The notes under the pieces are model-generated. The model was not told the DNA's origin. It saw only the letters and a list, made by a program, of their open reading frames with translations, and ran no database searches. This document shows, in pieces, positions 7,648 through 17,250 of a DNA stretch of 64,000 nt; within the stretch, counting starts at the first letter, position 1, and the number at the start of each line of letters is the position of its first letter. The translations under genes and the position numbers were made by a program. Origin of the DNA: Lysinibacter cavernae (GTDB lineage: Bacteria; Actinomycetota; Actinomycetes; Actinomycetales; Microbacteriaceae); assembly GCF_011758565.1 (NCBI RefSeq), contig NZ_JAAMOX010000001.1:1837838-1901837 (forward strand), written 5' to 3'.

Positions 7648-9948
7648 ATGAACCAACCCAATATTCTACAACCGCATCACAAACGCGACACCGGATGGAA
7701 AGCGACGCGCCTGCTTTCCCGAGTCATGTGTGGGCTGGTGATGATGGGAGCCCTCATCGCGGGTACGCTTCCGGCAAACGCAGAACAACCTCGCCCAGCG
7801 ACGGTGAAGACAGATGCTACGCGCGCAGATTCAGTTACCAGAGCATATGCTCCGCCATCCATGCCAAAAACGCCTGGCCTCACGGCAACAGGACAAATGC
7901 CTGCCGGGTTTGGTGACCTGACCGTCAACGTTGATACTCCCGGCGATTTCATGGAGTTTTCGACGGACGGAACCGGCGTTGGTGCTGGCACGCGGCAGCG
8001 CGTTGATTCTCCAAGCGACCCGTACCCGGTAACGCCAGAAACAGAAGCGTGCCTGTTCAATAACGGCCAGCCACTTGCGGTGGGCGTCGCGCAGGACTGC
8101 GGCGTCTCCCAATTTGTGACGTTGACCTGGGAACGCCCACAAATCAATCCCGTTATCTACTTTGGCCCCGCCACTCGAAACACCGGTTTTGACATCGCCG
8201 ACTTCGCGTATCAGGCGTATTGGAACCCAAGTATCGCAAAAATAGACGGAGCGCCTGCCGATGTTGACCGCCTCGTTGAGCTTCGACGCTCCGGACAGAG
8301 CGTGTACCCGGCTTTCAGCAACGGCGCCTTTAACTACGACGGACCCGAGTTTCCAATTTCCGCAACCGGCGCTCGTTCTCTCACCCTGGTCAATGGAACG
8401 TATATTTACAGCACCGTCCAGATCTCAGGGTTGGTGAGCGAGGTTACCGTCGAACTCCGGAATACGGCCATGGTGACGATGCAGAATGCCACCCAATCCG
8501 CCGTCATCCCCAGGGTGAGTACCGCGGCAACAACCGCGGTCTACCCCGTCATCCCCGCCTCAGATCTCTCAATTACCAAGACCGCCCCGGCAACAGTTGC
8601 AGCTGGACAGACCGTGGAATGGAGCATCGATGTTGCGGCTGCGGATCTCGGCACGCGGTCGCTGACCTGGGACAACGTCGACAGCAGAATCACACCGGCC
8701 TCTCACGGATTCCTCGTGCGCGATGCTGTACCGAGCTCGGTCACAAATCCTCAGCTCGTTTCGGCCCCCGATGGATGTTCACTCTCTGGCTACGACCTCC
8801 TCTGCGCTGCCCCTCCAGAGGGGTGGCAACTGCAAGCGGCCACTGAAGCTGACACAAATGTTCAGATTGTTGGAGGAGACAAGACCAAACCGATTCCCGC
8901 AGTGCTCACCCAGGGCCAACCATTCCACATCGTGCTGTCTGGGACCGCGCCTCGCACGCCTGGCACAACCATCGTGAACCGAGCGCAGGTGCTTGGCACA
9001 GACGTAGACATCAATCTCCAAAACAACAGTGCCGAGTCAGTCACCCGAGTGTTGAGCCCCGACTGGAGCATTGCAAAATCGGTCTCCGTTCCGGAAGGCA
9101 CCTATGCCAATCCGGGGGACCGTGTGGACTACGCCGTCGAAGCGATTAGTGCGAGCGGTGACGTTGATGGGGTTACGCTCACGGATGACCTGACACATGT
9201 GCTCGACAGCGCAGACTTTGTTTCGGGATCTGCGAGGCTCACGATCGCTGACGACGCGGCCATCGTGATTGACGACCCAACGGGCAACATTCTGAGCGCT
9301 GGCCCGTTTCTCCTGCCAAGCGGAAAACACGCAACGCTCACGTATAGCGTTCGACTCAACGCGGATGCTTGGAGCAGCACGCTGCGCAACACGGTGACTG
9401 GCGACGGTAGCGCAGCCCCTGCAACCTGCGCGGTCGCGCCGCTCGGCCAAGAATGTCAGACAGAGACGCCATCCACAGCTCGGGTCGTTATTGAAAAGGT
9501 CTCCGCTGCGGGGCAAGACTCACGCCCCCTCGATGGGGCCGCCTTTCGCATCCTTCACGACGACGCAGGATCGCCAGGAGCTGCGCTAGCGATAGACACG
9601 GTGAAGCCTTCTACGGTTGTTGGTCAGTTCGAAGCTAAAAACATAACGCCTGGGTTCTACTGGCTCGAAGAGCTGAAGGCACCGGCGGGCTACGAGCTCC
9701 TCCCCGGCGCTATCCAATTCGAGGTCAAAGCAAATGGCGAGCTGTTGCTGACGTCCGGCGCCGATTCGCTCATATCAATCCGGCGAAACGCTCTTGTGAT
9801 CGCGGATGTCAGGGCGCTCACGCTGCCGGATGCCGGAGGGCAAAGCCTCGGCGCTGCCCCCTTCATCGTTGGCGGACTCCTTGCTGGTGGAAGCTTGCTT
9901 GTCGCGATACGGGCTCGGCAACGTAAAACGCGCTCGATGCTGAGTTAG
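7648..9948 (+). CDS. Large ancillary (tip-type) pilin with DUF11-like domains and LPDAG sorting signal
   Basis: The 766-residue product has a signal peptide (about residues 17-45, ending PANAEQ), an N-terminal domain of about 290 residues, two DUF11-like beta-sandwich domains (about 305-610, opening with LSITKTAPATVAAGQTVEWS), and a SpaA/prealbumin-like domain with the E-box segment YWLEELKAPAGYELL, where the Glu usually catalyses an internal isopeptide bond. The C-terminus has an LPDAG sortase signal (726-730), a hydrophobic stretch and a basic tail. Large size, first position and a single E-box suggest a pilus tip or minor subunit. I chose ATG 7648 because GAGGCGG precedes it and a good signal peptide follows. 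The final residue of the sorting motif is normal, but Asp-Ala replaces the usual x-Thr (LPDAG for LPxTG), which may affect sortase choice. Confidence 0.85.
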   Translation: MNQPNILQPHHKRDTGWKATRLLSRVMCGLVMMGALIAGTLPANAEQPRPATVKTDATRADSVTRAYAPPSMPKTPGLTATGQMPAGFGDLTVNVDTPGDFMEFSTDGTGVGAGTRQRVDSPSDPYPVTPETEACLFNNGQPLAVGVAQDCGVSQFVTLTWERPQINPVIYFGPATRNTGFDIADFAYQAYWNPSIAKIDGAPADVDRLVELRRSGQSVYPAFSNGAFNYDGPEFPISATGARSLTLVNGTYIYSTVQISGLVSEVTVELRNTAMVTMQNATQSAVIPRVSTAATTAVYPVIPASDLSITKTAPATVAAGQTVEWSIDVAAADLGTRSLTWDNVDSRITPASHGFLVRDAVPSSVTNPQLVSAPDGCSLSGYDLLCAAPPEGWQLQAATEADTNVQIVGGDKTKPIPAVLTQGQPFHIVLSGTAPRTPGTTIVNRAQVLGTDVDINLQNNSAESVTRVLSPDWSIAKSVSVPEGTYANPGDRVDYAVEAISASGDVDGVTLTDDLTHVLDSADFVSGSARLTIADDAAIVIDDPTGNILSAGPFLLPSGKHATLTYSVRLNADAWSSTLRNTVTGDGSAAPATCAVAPLGQECQTETPSTARVVIEKVSAAGQDSRPLDGAAFRILHDDAGSPGAALAIDTVKPSTVVGQFEAKNITPGFYWLEELKAPAGYELLPGAIQFEVKANGELLLTSGADSLISIRRNALVIADVRALTLPDAGGQSLGAAPFIVGGLLAGGSLLVAIRARQRKTRSMLS

Positions 9949-10190
9949 GTAACGGGCAAACCCCGCGAGACCGGTTGCAAAAAAGAATCTCAGATTTGGC
10001 AAATAAAAGATGTGATTCGCGTAAGTGATCGCTCACTTCGTCATCCTCATCATGCAACCTCCGCCAACGCTTCGGTTCACGCCCAAAAGCTGGAGTGTCC
10101 TGCCAAAAGTACGTCGATCATTCGGCGTTATCAATCCCCCCGACTCACGCTGAATTGGGGAAGCACAACCAATTGAAATGAGGAACATCT

Positions 10191-11684
10191 GTGAACACGC
10201 AGAAAACGCGACGGACGCTGAGCGCCATCGCCGCAGTTGCGGTAGGGGCGGTGCTTGCACTCGGTGCTGGCTCAACCGCGTCAGCCGTCTCGGCATCAAC
10301 TATCGACCCGAGCCAAACCGGTACCATCTCGATTCACAAGTTCAAGAAGCCGACGACGGCCACCGGCCTGCCCAACGACGGCAGGGAACTCTCCGCATCC
10401 GACACTGCAAGCCTCGAACCACTGCCAGGCGTAACGTTTTCGGTACAGCAGATTGACCCTACGGTTTACAACCTGACCACAAATGAAGGCTGGACCGCGC
10501 TCAAGGCGCTCACTCCCAATGCCGCTGCGACAGCGGTAAAGGGCCACACGACGTCGATCACCACGATCGCAAACGGTGACGCCATTGCGACCAACCTGCC
10601 CCTCGGCGTGTACCTCGTGACCGAGACGGTTGTTCCAGCAGGAACGACCGCAGGTGCACCGTTCCTGATCACCGTGCCGATGACCGACCCGATCGATTCC
10701 AACACCTGGATGTATAACGTTCACGTTTACCCCAAGAACGCCGTTATCAACCCGGGAGAGAAAACAGTTGACGACTCGACGTCGCTCAAGGTAGGCGACG
10801 ATGTCACCTGGACCATCACGGGCGAAATCCCCAACGTTGACGTCCTTGACGGATACCGCATTGTGGATCCGCTTGACGCACGCCTAACCTACAAGAGCAC
10901 TGCGGTTACCCTGACAAACGGAACCGAACTGCTTCTTGGCACGGACTACACCATCGCAACCGTCCCTCCTGCCTCAGGCGCAGGGACCAAGGTGACGGTT
11001 GACTTCACCGAAGCCGGACGTATCAAGCTTGTTGCCAACAAGACGGCAAGCGTGCAGATCGCCATCGTCACCACGATCAACACCGTTGGAGATATCCCCA
11101 ACCAGGCGCTCATCTACCCAAACGAGGCAAGCTTTGACATCGAGCCTGGCGAGCCGGGTGGCCCAACGCCAACCGAAGAGCCCATCGTAAAGTACGGTAA
11201 CGTCACCATCTCAAAGGTCAGCGCCGCTGACAACAGTGTCACGCTCGCGGGAGCAACGTTCCAGGTGTTTGCCACCGAGAACGATGCACGCAACGGAACC
11301 AACGCGATCACGGTTGAAGGAGTGTCCTCGTGGACCACCGGAACCAACGGTCAGGTGACGATCCCGGGCCTGCGTCAGTCCGCTTGGTATGACAACCAGG
11401 TAGTCACGCCGTCTGATACCGGCTTCCAGTACTACTGGATTGCTGAGACCAAAGCGCCCTCTGGTTACGAACTGCTCGCCCAGCCAGTGCGCGTAACCGT
11501 CGGAGAGAACGACACGATCGTTGACTTCACGGTAGAGAACTCACCTGCAAACGGCGGCTTCGAGCTTCCGTTCACCGGTTCAGCACTCAGCGCAAGCCTC
11601 TTCTATGGTGGCGGTGCAATCGTGCTGCTTGGAGCGGCCGTGCTCGCAATGCGTGCCCGTCGTCGGGTCACCGAACTCGCATAG
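10191..11684 (+). CDS. SpaA-type major pilin subunit (LPFTG)
   Basis: The 497-residue protein has a signal peptide ending SAVSA, an N-terminal domain, the pilin motif WMYNVHVYPKN whose Lys182 would join to the next subunit, an isopeptide-type middle domain (about 190-335), a final SpaA domain with E-box YYWIAETKAPSGYELL (414-429), and an LPFTG sorting signal (459-463) with membrane stretch and RARRR tail. These are the standard parts of a covalently polymerised Gram-positive pilin; a class C sortase lies just downstream. GTG start at 10191 follows GAGGAA. The 242-base gap before it holds a small hairpin (AAGTGA/TCACTT near 10024-10039), so it may have its own promoter. Confidence 0.93.
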   Translation: MNTQKTRRTLSAIAAVAVGAVLALGAGSTASAVSASTIDPSQTGTISIHKFKKPTTATGLPNDGRELSASDTASLEPLPGVTFSVQQIDPTVYNLTTNEGWTALKALTPNAAATAVKGHTTSITTIANGDAIATNLPLGVYLVTETVVPAGTTAGAPFLITVPMTDPIDSNTWMYNVHVYPKNAVINPGEKTVDDSTSLKVGDDVTWTITGEIPNVDVLDGYRIVDPLDARLTYKSTAVTLTNGTELLLGTDYTIATVPPASGAGTKVTVDFTEAGRIKLVANKTASVQIAIVTTINTVGDIPNQALIYPNEASFDIEPGEPGGPTPTEEPIVKYGNVTISKVSAADNSVTLAGATFQVFATENDARNGTNAITVEGVSSWTTGTNGQVTIPGLRQSAWYDNQVVTPSDTGFQYYWIAETKAPSGYELLAQPVRVTVGENDTIVDFTVENSPANGGFELPFTGSALSASLFYGGGAIVLLGAAVLAMRARRRVTELA

Positions 11685-11696
11685 TCACGTAATAAC

Positions 11697-11731
11697 GCGT
11701 TGCGGGGGCCATCCGTTGGCCCCCGCAACGC
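11697..11731 (+). terminator. Strong hairpin between major pilin and sortase genes (attenuator-like)
   Basis: GCGTTGCGGGGGCCA (11697-11711) pairs perfectly with 11717-11731 across a 5-base loop. It lies 12 bases after the pilin stop and before the sortase gene. No T run follows, so it may terminate partly or stabilise the pilin mRNA, giving more pilin than sortase (inference). Confidence 0.65.
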
Positions 11732-11762
11732 ATCCCTCCACGAACGTTTCTGTCTGAAAGTG

Positions 11763-12692
11763 ATGCGAATGCGATCGCCGAAACACGCCTCGCGCCCTCG
11801 CCAACGTGGGTATCGTTGGCAGCGATTCGCTGTTCTCATTGCCGCGTGTATGGGCGTGAGCATCATGCTGTATCCGATGGCTGCAACCTGGCTTACTGAG
11901 CGGGCACACGGTAGCGCGCTCAACGCATACGCCAGTCAGGTGGATTCGGCAGAAGACAGCACAAAACAAGACCTCTTAACTGCAGCGGATGACTACAACA
12001 AGGCGCTTCCCCAGGGAGTGCTTCGTGATCCGTATCGCTCAGAATCCGGAGCTCAAGCGGCAGACTCGGCTGACGACGACAACTATCTCAGCCAACTACG
12101 ACTTCCGGGTAGCGAGGTCATGGGACGGCTCAGCATCCCATCAATCAACGTTGAGCTTCCCCTTTATCATGGAACCTCAGAGCAAACCCTTGACCTTGGA
12201 GCCGGCCATTTGCTCGGGTCCTCGTTGCCGGTTGGTGGTATCGGGACGCATTCTGTCCTCACGGCTCATTCCGGACTTCCCAACGCCGAGATGCTCTCTG
12301 GTCTTGGGAACGTCCGCAAAGGCGATACCTTCTCTCTGAGTGTTCTTGACCGCGACCTCTTTTACCGCGTTGACCAGATCACGGTGGTGACACCAGATAA
12401 TCTCGAAGATCTGACAATCACGCGGGGCCATGATTATGTCACCCTCATTACCTGCACACCGTTGAATGTGAACAGCCACCGATTGCTCGTTCGCGGCGAA
12501 CGCATCGACGCCCCATCCGTGGATTCACAAATGGTCTCGGCTGTCGACACGGCACGTTTCCCCTGGTGGATCATCATCTTCGTTGCCGCCCTCGGGACAG
12601 TTACGGCGGTTCTCTTTGCCCCAGCAAACCTCAGGAAGCGTCGCCAAAATGCTTCCCCGTCGAATGAGAGATCGGCAACCGAGCGCGAATAA
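11763..12692 (+). CDS. Class C (pilin-polymerising) sortase
   Basis: The 309-residue enzyme has an N-terminal membrane segment (FAVLIAACMGVSIMLYPMAATWL), a lid loop with the class C DPY motif (Asp89-Tyr91), catalytic His169 in LTAHSGLP, Cys231 in LITCTPLNVNSHR and Arg240, then a second C-terminal membrane segment (WWIIIFVAALGTVTAVLFAP) and basic tail. Class C sortases cut LPxTG pilins and join them through the pilin-motif lysine of the next subunit. Both local pilins carry suitable signals. Start ATG 11763 follows GAAAGTG. It closes the pilus operon. Confidence 0.93.
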   Translation: MRMRSPKHASRPRQRGYRWQRFAVLIAACMGVSIMLYPMAATWLTERAHGSALNAYASQVDSAEDSTKQDLLTAADDYNKALPQGVLRDPYRSESGAQAADSADDDNYLSQLRLPGSEVMGRLSIPSINVELPLYHGTSEQTLDLGAGHLLGSSLPVGGIGTHSVLTAHSGLPNAEMLSGLGNVRKGDTFSLSVLDRDLFYRVDQITVVTPDNLEDLTITRGHDYVTLITCTPLNVNSHRLLVRGERIDAPSVDSQMVSAVDTARFPWWIIIFVAALGTVTAVLFAPANLRKRRQNASPSNERSATERE

Positions 12693-12750
12693 CGAAGCGT
12701 TGTCCGCGCTCGCAGACATTGCCAAGCGTTCCCCTGTATCCTTAAGGGTG

Positions 12751-13029
12751 ATGTCTGAGAAACAGGGAACACCTAGCCGCGTCGAGCGGGTACTCGTCTA
12801 TATGGTCGCGGGCATCATCGGTGTCTCAATACTCTCGTTCATCGCGGTGCTGGTCGCCAGCTTTAGCGGTGTTGGCCGCGAGGCATTCGCAGCCGGCATG
12901 TGGCCGGTCATTGTCGCAATCACATACGTAGGTCTCCCGGTCGGCTTCATCCTGATCGTTGTCCTCATGATCCTTGGCATCATCCGTCGCAAACGCGAGG
13001 CAAACCAGAACGGTTCCGTCGAGGGGTAA
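12751..13029 (+). CDS. Small two-helix membrane protein
   Basis: The 92-residue product has two clear transmembrane helices (residues about 15-39 and 49-74) and a basic C-terminal RRKREANQ tail. No catalytic motif is visible. Short proteins like this just upstream of the helicase-associated gene recur in Microbacteriaceae and are sometimes labelled transporter ATPase without ATPase motifs; I see no support for that label. ATG 12751 follows AAGGG; the frame is open further upstream without a better start. Confidence 0.7.
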   Translation: MSEKQGTPSRVERVLVYMVAGIIGVSILSFIAVLVASFSGVGREAFAAGMWPVIVAITYVGLPVGFILIVVLMILGIIRRKREANQNGSVEG

Positions 13030-13049
13030 CCCTCACCTGTCGGGCAGCC

Positions 13050-14909
13050 ATGACCAGCGTTCTCGCCCTCTCACGCCAGCTCAGCGCCTCCTCCGACGAA
13101 TCGGTGGAGCAGCTCCTTCAACAGCGCTCAGTTTCCGCTGCAGGACTCAAAGACTTTTTTGATCTTGCCGGCCACCTGCTCAAGGCGGAATCGCTGCAGC
13201 AAGCGCTGACCCCTCTCGACCGAAATTCGCTCGCTGTTCTTGTCGTTCTCGGAGCAGATGAGGAGCCAGCGTGGCTCACCCCCGATCAGATCCGTGGTCG
13301 ACTCTCACACTCGACGCCGCACCGCGAGTTCTCGTCAGACTGGATCGACGCCATTCTCGCTCGGCTCAGGGGCATGGCACTCGTACGCACCGAGGGCGAC
13401 GCCGTCCAGGGCTGGCCTGAGGTTGCGGTCGCGCTCGGCTCTTGGCCAGCAGAGGGGCTGCCTTCCCCGGAAGAACTTGTTGACCTCACCCGCCCAACGC
13501 TGCTGGATGTTGTCGAGAACGACCCAGGCGACGAGACCGAGCGAGCATCCGCAGAACGAGCGTTTGCCCTTGTCCAAATGGTCGGCGAGCTCATAGCCGA
13601 ACTCACACTAGAACCAGCCCCAACGCGCGCACGCGGCGGACTCACACTTCCGGCAAGCAAGCGTCTCTCTGAGGCGCTCAGGGTCACGCTCAATCGGGTT
13701 CCTTTTCTCCTCACCCTCACCTCACGGGCCGGCCTCACCGCGGAACTCGCGGTTGGCTGGACGGCGACCGACCAATCCGCGGAGTGGCTCATGCTCCCTC
13801 CGGCCGAGCGTTGGCTTGCCCTCGCCCATGCCTGGTTCGAGGCCGCTTCACCAGACATTGTCGAGACGCTGAGTGAGCACTCCCGGCGGGTCTGGGGCGA
13901 CACCATCCGCGTCCTTGTCCCCTGGCTCTTCCCCGCAGCGCCAGAGCGCGCAACGGCATGGGTCGGCACCCTCGTTGATGAGGCCGAGTTCATCGGTTTC
14001 CAGCACGCAGATGCGGGCAGCAGCTTTGCCAAAGCCCTCGTTGTTTCGGGGGATGCAGCAGCGGCCGAAATCCTTGCCCCGCTCATGCCAGCCGAGGTGG
14101 ATTCCGTTTACGTGCAGCCAGACCTCACGGTTATCTCACCCGGCCCACTGAAAGCGGCAATTGATACCGAGTTGCGGCAAATCGCCACAATCGAGAACAG
14201 GGCGCTCGCAGCCACGTACCGAATAACGTCGGCCAGCCTGCTCCGCGCCTTTACCGCTGGCATGACGGAAGACAAGCTCCGCGGATTCCTCGCCAAGATT
14301 TCGCTCACGGGCATCCCACAACCACTCGACTACCTCGTCACCGAGACGGTCAGGCGCTACGGCAGCATCCGCGTTGAAGCTATCGAGCCGCAAACGGCTG
14401 GCTCACCGGCGCGAACGCGAGTCACCGCAGATGACCGCCACACGCTCGAGACGCTCCTTGTTGACCGCGGCTTGCAGCACCTGTCCCTTCGGCGGCGCTC
14501 GGAAGACGTCCTCGTAAGCATCATGTCGGCAAACGTGGTCATCAATTCCCTGCACGAAGCAAAGTACCCGGCTGCCCTGATCTCCGATGGTGGTAGCCAT
14601 GACGCGAGCCCGGCATCAGCAGCGCCAAAAGCCAACCCAACGAGGCAGCTTCTTGAGCGGCTGCGAAACAACCAAGCCGCGCACGACGATGAGACGCCAG
14701 AAACTGGATTCTCTCGCCAGCTCAGCCTCGCCATCAAATCTAAATCAACCATCAAGGTCGCGCTCGTCGCACCAAACGGCGCAGCACACGAGTACACCAT
14801 CCTGCCAACAAGCGTCTCCGCCGCTCGATTGCGCGGACTCGACAGCGCATCGGATGTTGAGCGGACGCTCCCCCTTGCCTGGGTTACCAGCGTAGAGACC
14901 CTCGCGTAG
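13050..14909 (+). CDS. Helicase-associated (XPB/Ssl2-like N-terminal) domain protein
   Basis: This 619-residue protein lacks Walker motifs but matches the actinobacterial helicase-associated proteins encoded next to XPB: a helical N-terminus (LSRQLSASSDESVEQLLQQRSVS), long winged-helix-like middle segments, the conserved VYVQPDLTVISPGPL block at about 350-365, and a C-terminal WYL-like stretch (IKVALVAPNGAAHEYTILPTSV). In eukaryotic XPB the equivalent domain contacts repair partners. It sits 51 bases before the XPB helicase and 20 bases after the small membrane gene, consistent with one transcript. Start ATG 13050. Confidence 0.85.
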   Translation: MTSVLALSRQLSASSDESVEQLLQQRSVSAAGLKDFFDLAGHLLKAESLQQALTPLDRNSLAVLVVLGADEEPAWLTPDQIRGRLSHSTPHREFSSDWIDAILARLRGMALVRTEGDAVQGWPEVAVALGSWPAEGLPSPEELVDLTRPTLLDVVENDPGDETERASAERAFALVQMVGELIAELTLEPAPTRARGGLTLPASKRLSEALRVTLNRVPFLLTLTSRAGLTAELAVGWTATDQSAEWLMLPPAERWLALAHAWFEAASPDIVETLSEHSRRVWGDTIRVLVPWLFPAAPERATAWVGTLVDEAEFIGFQHADAGSSFAKALVVSGDAAAAEILAPLMPAEVDSVYVQPDLTVISPGPLKAAIDTELRQIATIENRALAATYRITSASLLRAFTAGMTEDKLRGFLAKISLTGIPQPLDYLVTETVRRYGSIRVEAIEPQTAGSPARTRVTADDRHTLETLLVDRGLQHLSLRRRSEDVLVSIMSANVVINSLHEAKYPAALISDGGSHDASPASAAPKANPTRQLLERLRNNQAAHDDETPETGFSRQLSLAIKSKSTIKVALVAPNGAAHEYTILPTSVSAARLRGLDSASDVERTLPLAWVTSVETLA

Positions 14910-14960
14910 CACCGCACGACCCACGGGTATCACAGGGTCGAGGGCGTAGACTTGGTCTCT

Positions 14961-16607
14961 ATGTCTGACGGCCCACTGATTGTCCAAAGCGACCGCACCG
15001 TTCTGCTCGAAGTCGCACACCCCGAAGCCGAAAACGCGCGCCACGATATTGCCGTGTTTGCCGAGCTGGAGCGCGCACCTGAGCACATCCACACGTACCG
15101 CATCACGAGGCTTGGTCTCTGGAACGCGCGCGCGGCAGGGCACAGCGCCGACGAGATGCTCGCGACGCTCAATAGGTACTCCAAATTTGACGTTCCGCAG
15201 TCCGTTTCCATCGACATCATTGAAACCGTTGGCCGATACGGTCGTCTTGTTATCGAACGTGACGACAACGGGGACCTCATCCTTCGCTCAGACGACGAAG
15301 CGGCAATCCGCGAGGTATCGAAGGCCAAGCGGATTGCGCCACTGCTCACCGCACAGATCAGGCCAGACGCCTTCAGCGTCGAGCCGTGGGCACGTGGGCA
15401 GCTCAAGCAAGAGCTCGTGAAACAGGGCTGGCCGGCGGAGGATCTCGCCGGGTACACCCCAGGTACGCCGCACGACATCGCACTGACCGACGATTGGCAC
15501 TTGCGCGACTATCAGCTGAGGGCAATCGAGAACTTTCAAACTGGCGGGTCCGGCGTTGTGGTGCTTCCCTGCGGCGCGGGCAAGACGCTGGTGGGTGCCG
15601 GAACGATGGCAGCCGTTGGCGCCACAACCCTCATTCTTGTCACAAACACCGTCTCCGCTCGTCAGTGGCGCGATGAGCTTCTGCGGCGCACCGATCTCAC
15701 CGCCGACGACATTGGCGAGTACTCGGGTCAGGTGAAAGAGATCAAACCGGTCACGATCGCCACCTATCAAATCCTGACCGCTCGCCGAAAAGGTGAATAC
15801 GCGCATCTCTCCGTGCTTGACGCGCTCGACTGGGGCCTCATTGTGTACGACGAAGTACACCTGTTGCCCGCTCCGGTATTTAAGCTGACCGCCGATTTGC
15901 AGGCACGCCGCCGCCTCGGGCTCACCGCAACGCTCGTGCGTGAGGATGGGCGCGAAAGCGACGTATTCAGCCTCATCGGGCCAAAGCGTTACGACGCTCC
16001 GTGGAAAGAGATCGAGGCCCAGGGCTACATCTCGCCAGCTGAGTGTTTTGAGGTCCGTGTGGACCTCCCCCAAGACACCCGCCTCGAATACGCGGCCGCC
16101 GCCGATAACGAACGCTACCGCCTCGCCGCGACGGCCCCTGCAAAGATGGATACCGTTCGTCGCCTCGTCGCAGATCACGAGGGCGAGCAGATTCTCATCA
16201 TTGCTCAGTACCTCGACCAGATTGAGGAGCTCTCGACGGCGCTTGGCGTTCCCCAGCTCACGGGGGCGACCCCCGTCAATGAGCGCGAACAGCTCTTTCA
16301 GGCGTTCCGCGAGGGAACCATCAAAGTGCTCGTTGTGAGCAAGGTCGCAAACTTCTCCGTTGACCTCCCCGACGCCTCAGTTGCGATTCAAGTATCTGGC
16401 TCGTTCGGCTCACGGCAAGAAGAAGCGCAACGCCTTGGGCGTCTCCTCCGACCAAGCACAACGGGCCACACGGCCTCGTTTTACACGCTTGTGGCGCGCG
16501 ACACGGTCGACCAGGAATTTGCCCAGAACCGGCAACGCTTCCTCGCCGAGCAGGGATACTCGTACACGATTATCGACGCCGCCTCACTCGTCAACCGGGC
16601 CGCGTAG
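14961..16607 (+). CDS. XPB/ERCC3-type DNA repair helicase
   Basis: The 548-residue superfamily 2 helicase has an N-terminal damage-recognition-like region (1-170), motif Q/I (LRDYQLRAIENF and LPCGAGKT), DEVH box (IVYDEVHLLPA), motif III (LGLTATLVRE), motif V (VVSKVANFSVDLPDASVAIQ) and motif VI (QEEAQRLGRLLRP). Bacterial XPB unwinds DNA 3' to 5' and is thought to act in repair. Its 3' end overlaps the convergent TetR gene by 24 bases. I chose ATG 14961 (MSDGPLIVQSD) over a TTG nine bases earlier. Confidence 0.95.
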   Translation: MSDGPLIVQSDRTVLLEVAHPEAENARHDIAVFAELERAPEHIHTYRITRLGLWNARAAGHSADEMLATLNRYSKFDVPQSVSIDIIETVGRYGRLVIERDDNGDLILRSDDEAAIREVSKAKRIAPLLTAQIRPDAFSVEPWARGQLKQELVKQGWPAEDLAGYTPGTPHDIALTDDWHLRDYQLRAIENFQTGGSGVVVLPCGAGKTLVGAGTMAAVGATTLILVTNTVSARQWRDELLRRTDLTADDIGEYSGQVKEIKPVTIATYQILTARRKGEYAHLSVLDALDWGLIVYDEVHLLPAPVFKLTADLQARRRLGLTATLVREDGRESDVFSLIGPKRYDAPWKEIEAQGYISPAECFEVRVDLPQDTRLEYAAAADNERYRLAATAPAKMDTVRRLVADHEGEQILIIAQYLDQIEELSTALGVPQLTGATPVNEREQLFQAFREGTIKVLVVSKVANFSVDLPDASVAIQVSGSFGSRQEEAQRLGRLLRPSTTGHTASFYTLVARDTVDQEFAQNRQRFLAEQGYSYTIIDAASLVNRAA

Positions 16608-17201
16608 CCCGGCAGCCGTCGGACTCAGCTGTCCAAGCACGGTCGCGGTAATCTGCTCTGCCGCTTGCTCTGCACTCGCGCGACCGGCAAGGACCTCGTC
16701 CGATCCGACGTGCAGCACCGCGTAAAAGCACGCCGTCAGCCATCCTGCGCTGAGGTCAGCACGGAAGGCGCCTTCGGCCTGCCCTCGCGCAATCACGTCC
16801 TCTACACAGGCCATGAGTTCGCTGTGGTGTTCGCGGATGCGCTCTGGGGGAAGCGCTCGCTGGGCAGCATCAAGGGCCGCAAGATTGCGAACCACTTCTC
16901 GCCACGACGAATGGATGAGTCGCACGAGCGCCGCAACCGGGTTGCCGCCGAGGTCAAGGTTGGCAAGGGTTCGCTCCGACCTGGCGACTGCGGTGCGGAA
17001 CGCGGCATCCACCAGTTCGTCTCTCGATGAAAAATGTCCGTAGAGCGTCACCCTGCCGACGCCAGCGGCCGTCGCTATCTGGGCCATCGTGGCCGCGCTG
17101 TTGCGCTCAAGCAGCGTCAACGCGCTCTCAATAATTGCGTCTCGGTTCCGTTCTGCATCTGCTCGGCGAGGTTGAGCGGATGCTCGGCTGTTGTCGTTCA
17201 C
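16584..17201 (-). CDS. TetR/AcrR family transcriptional regulator
   Basis: The 205-residue protein has an N-terminal TetR helix-turn-helix (residues about 15-62: RDAIIESALTLLERNSAATMAQIATAAGVGRVTLYGHFSSRDELV) and a helical ligand domain. It is divergent from the saccharopine-dehydrogenase-like gene, 81 bases away, and probably controls it and itself; an inverted repeat in the gap is a candidate operator. The ligand cannot be inferred. Confidence 0.9.
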   Translation of the reverse strand: MNDNSRASAQPRRADAERNRDAIIESALTLLERNSAATMAQIATAAGVGRVTLYGHFSSRDELVDAAFRTAVARSERTLANLDLGGNPVAALVRLIHSSWREVVRNLAALDAAQRALPPERIREHHSELMACVEDVIARGQAEGAFRADLSAGWLTACFYAVLHVGSDEVLAGRASAEQAAEQITATVLGQLSPTAAGLRGPVDE

Positions 17202-17250
17202 ACAGCCAGACTATCTCATACATTCATGTTTGACTTGTGCTATCGTCATT

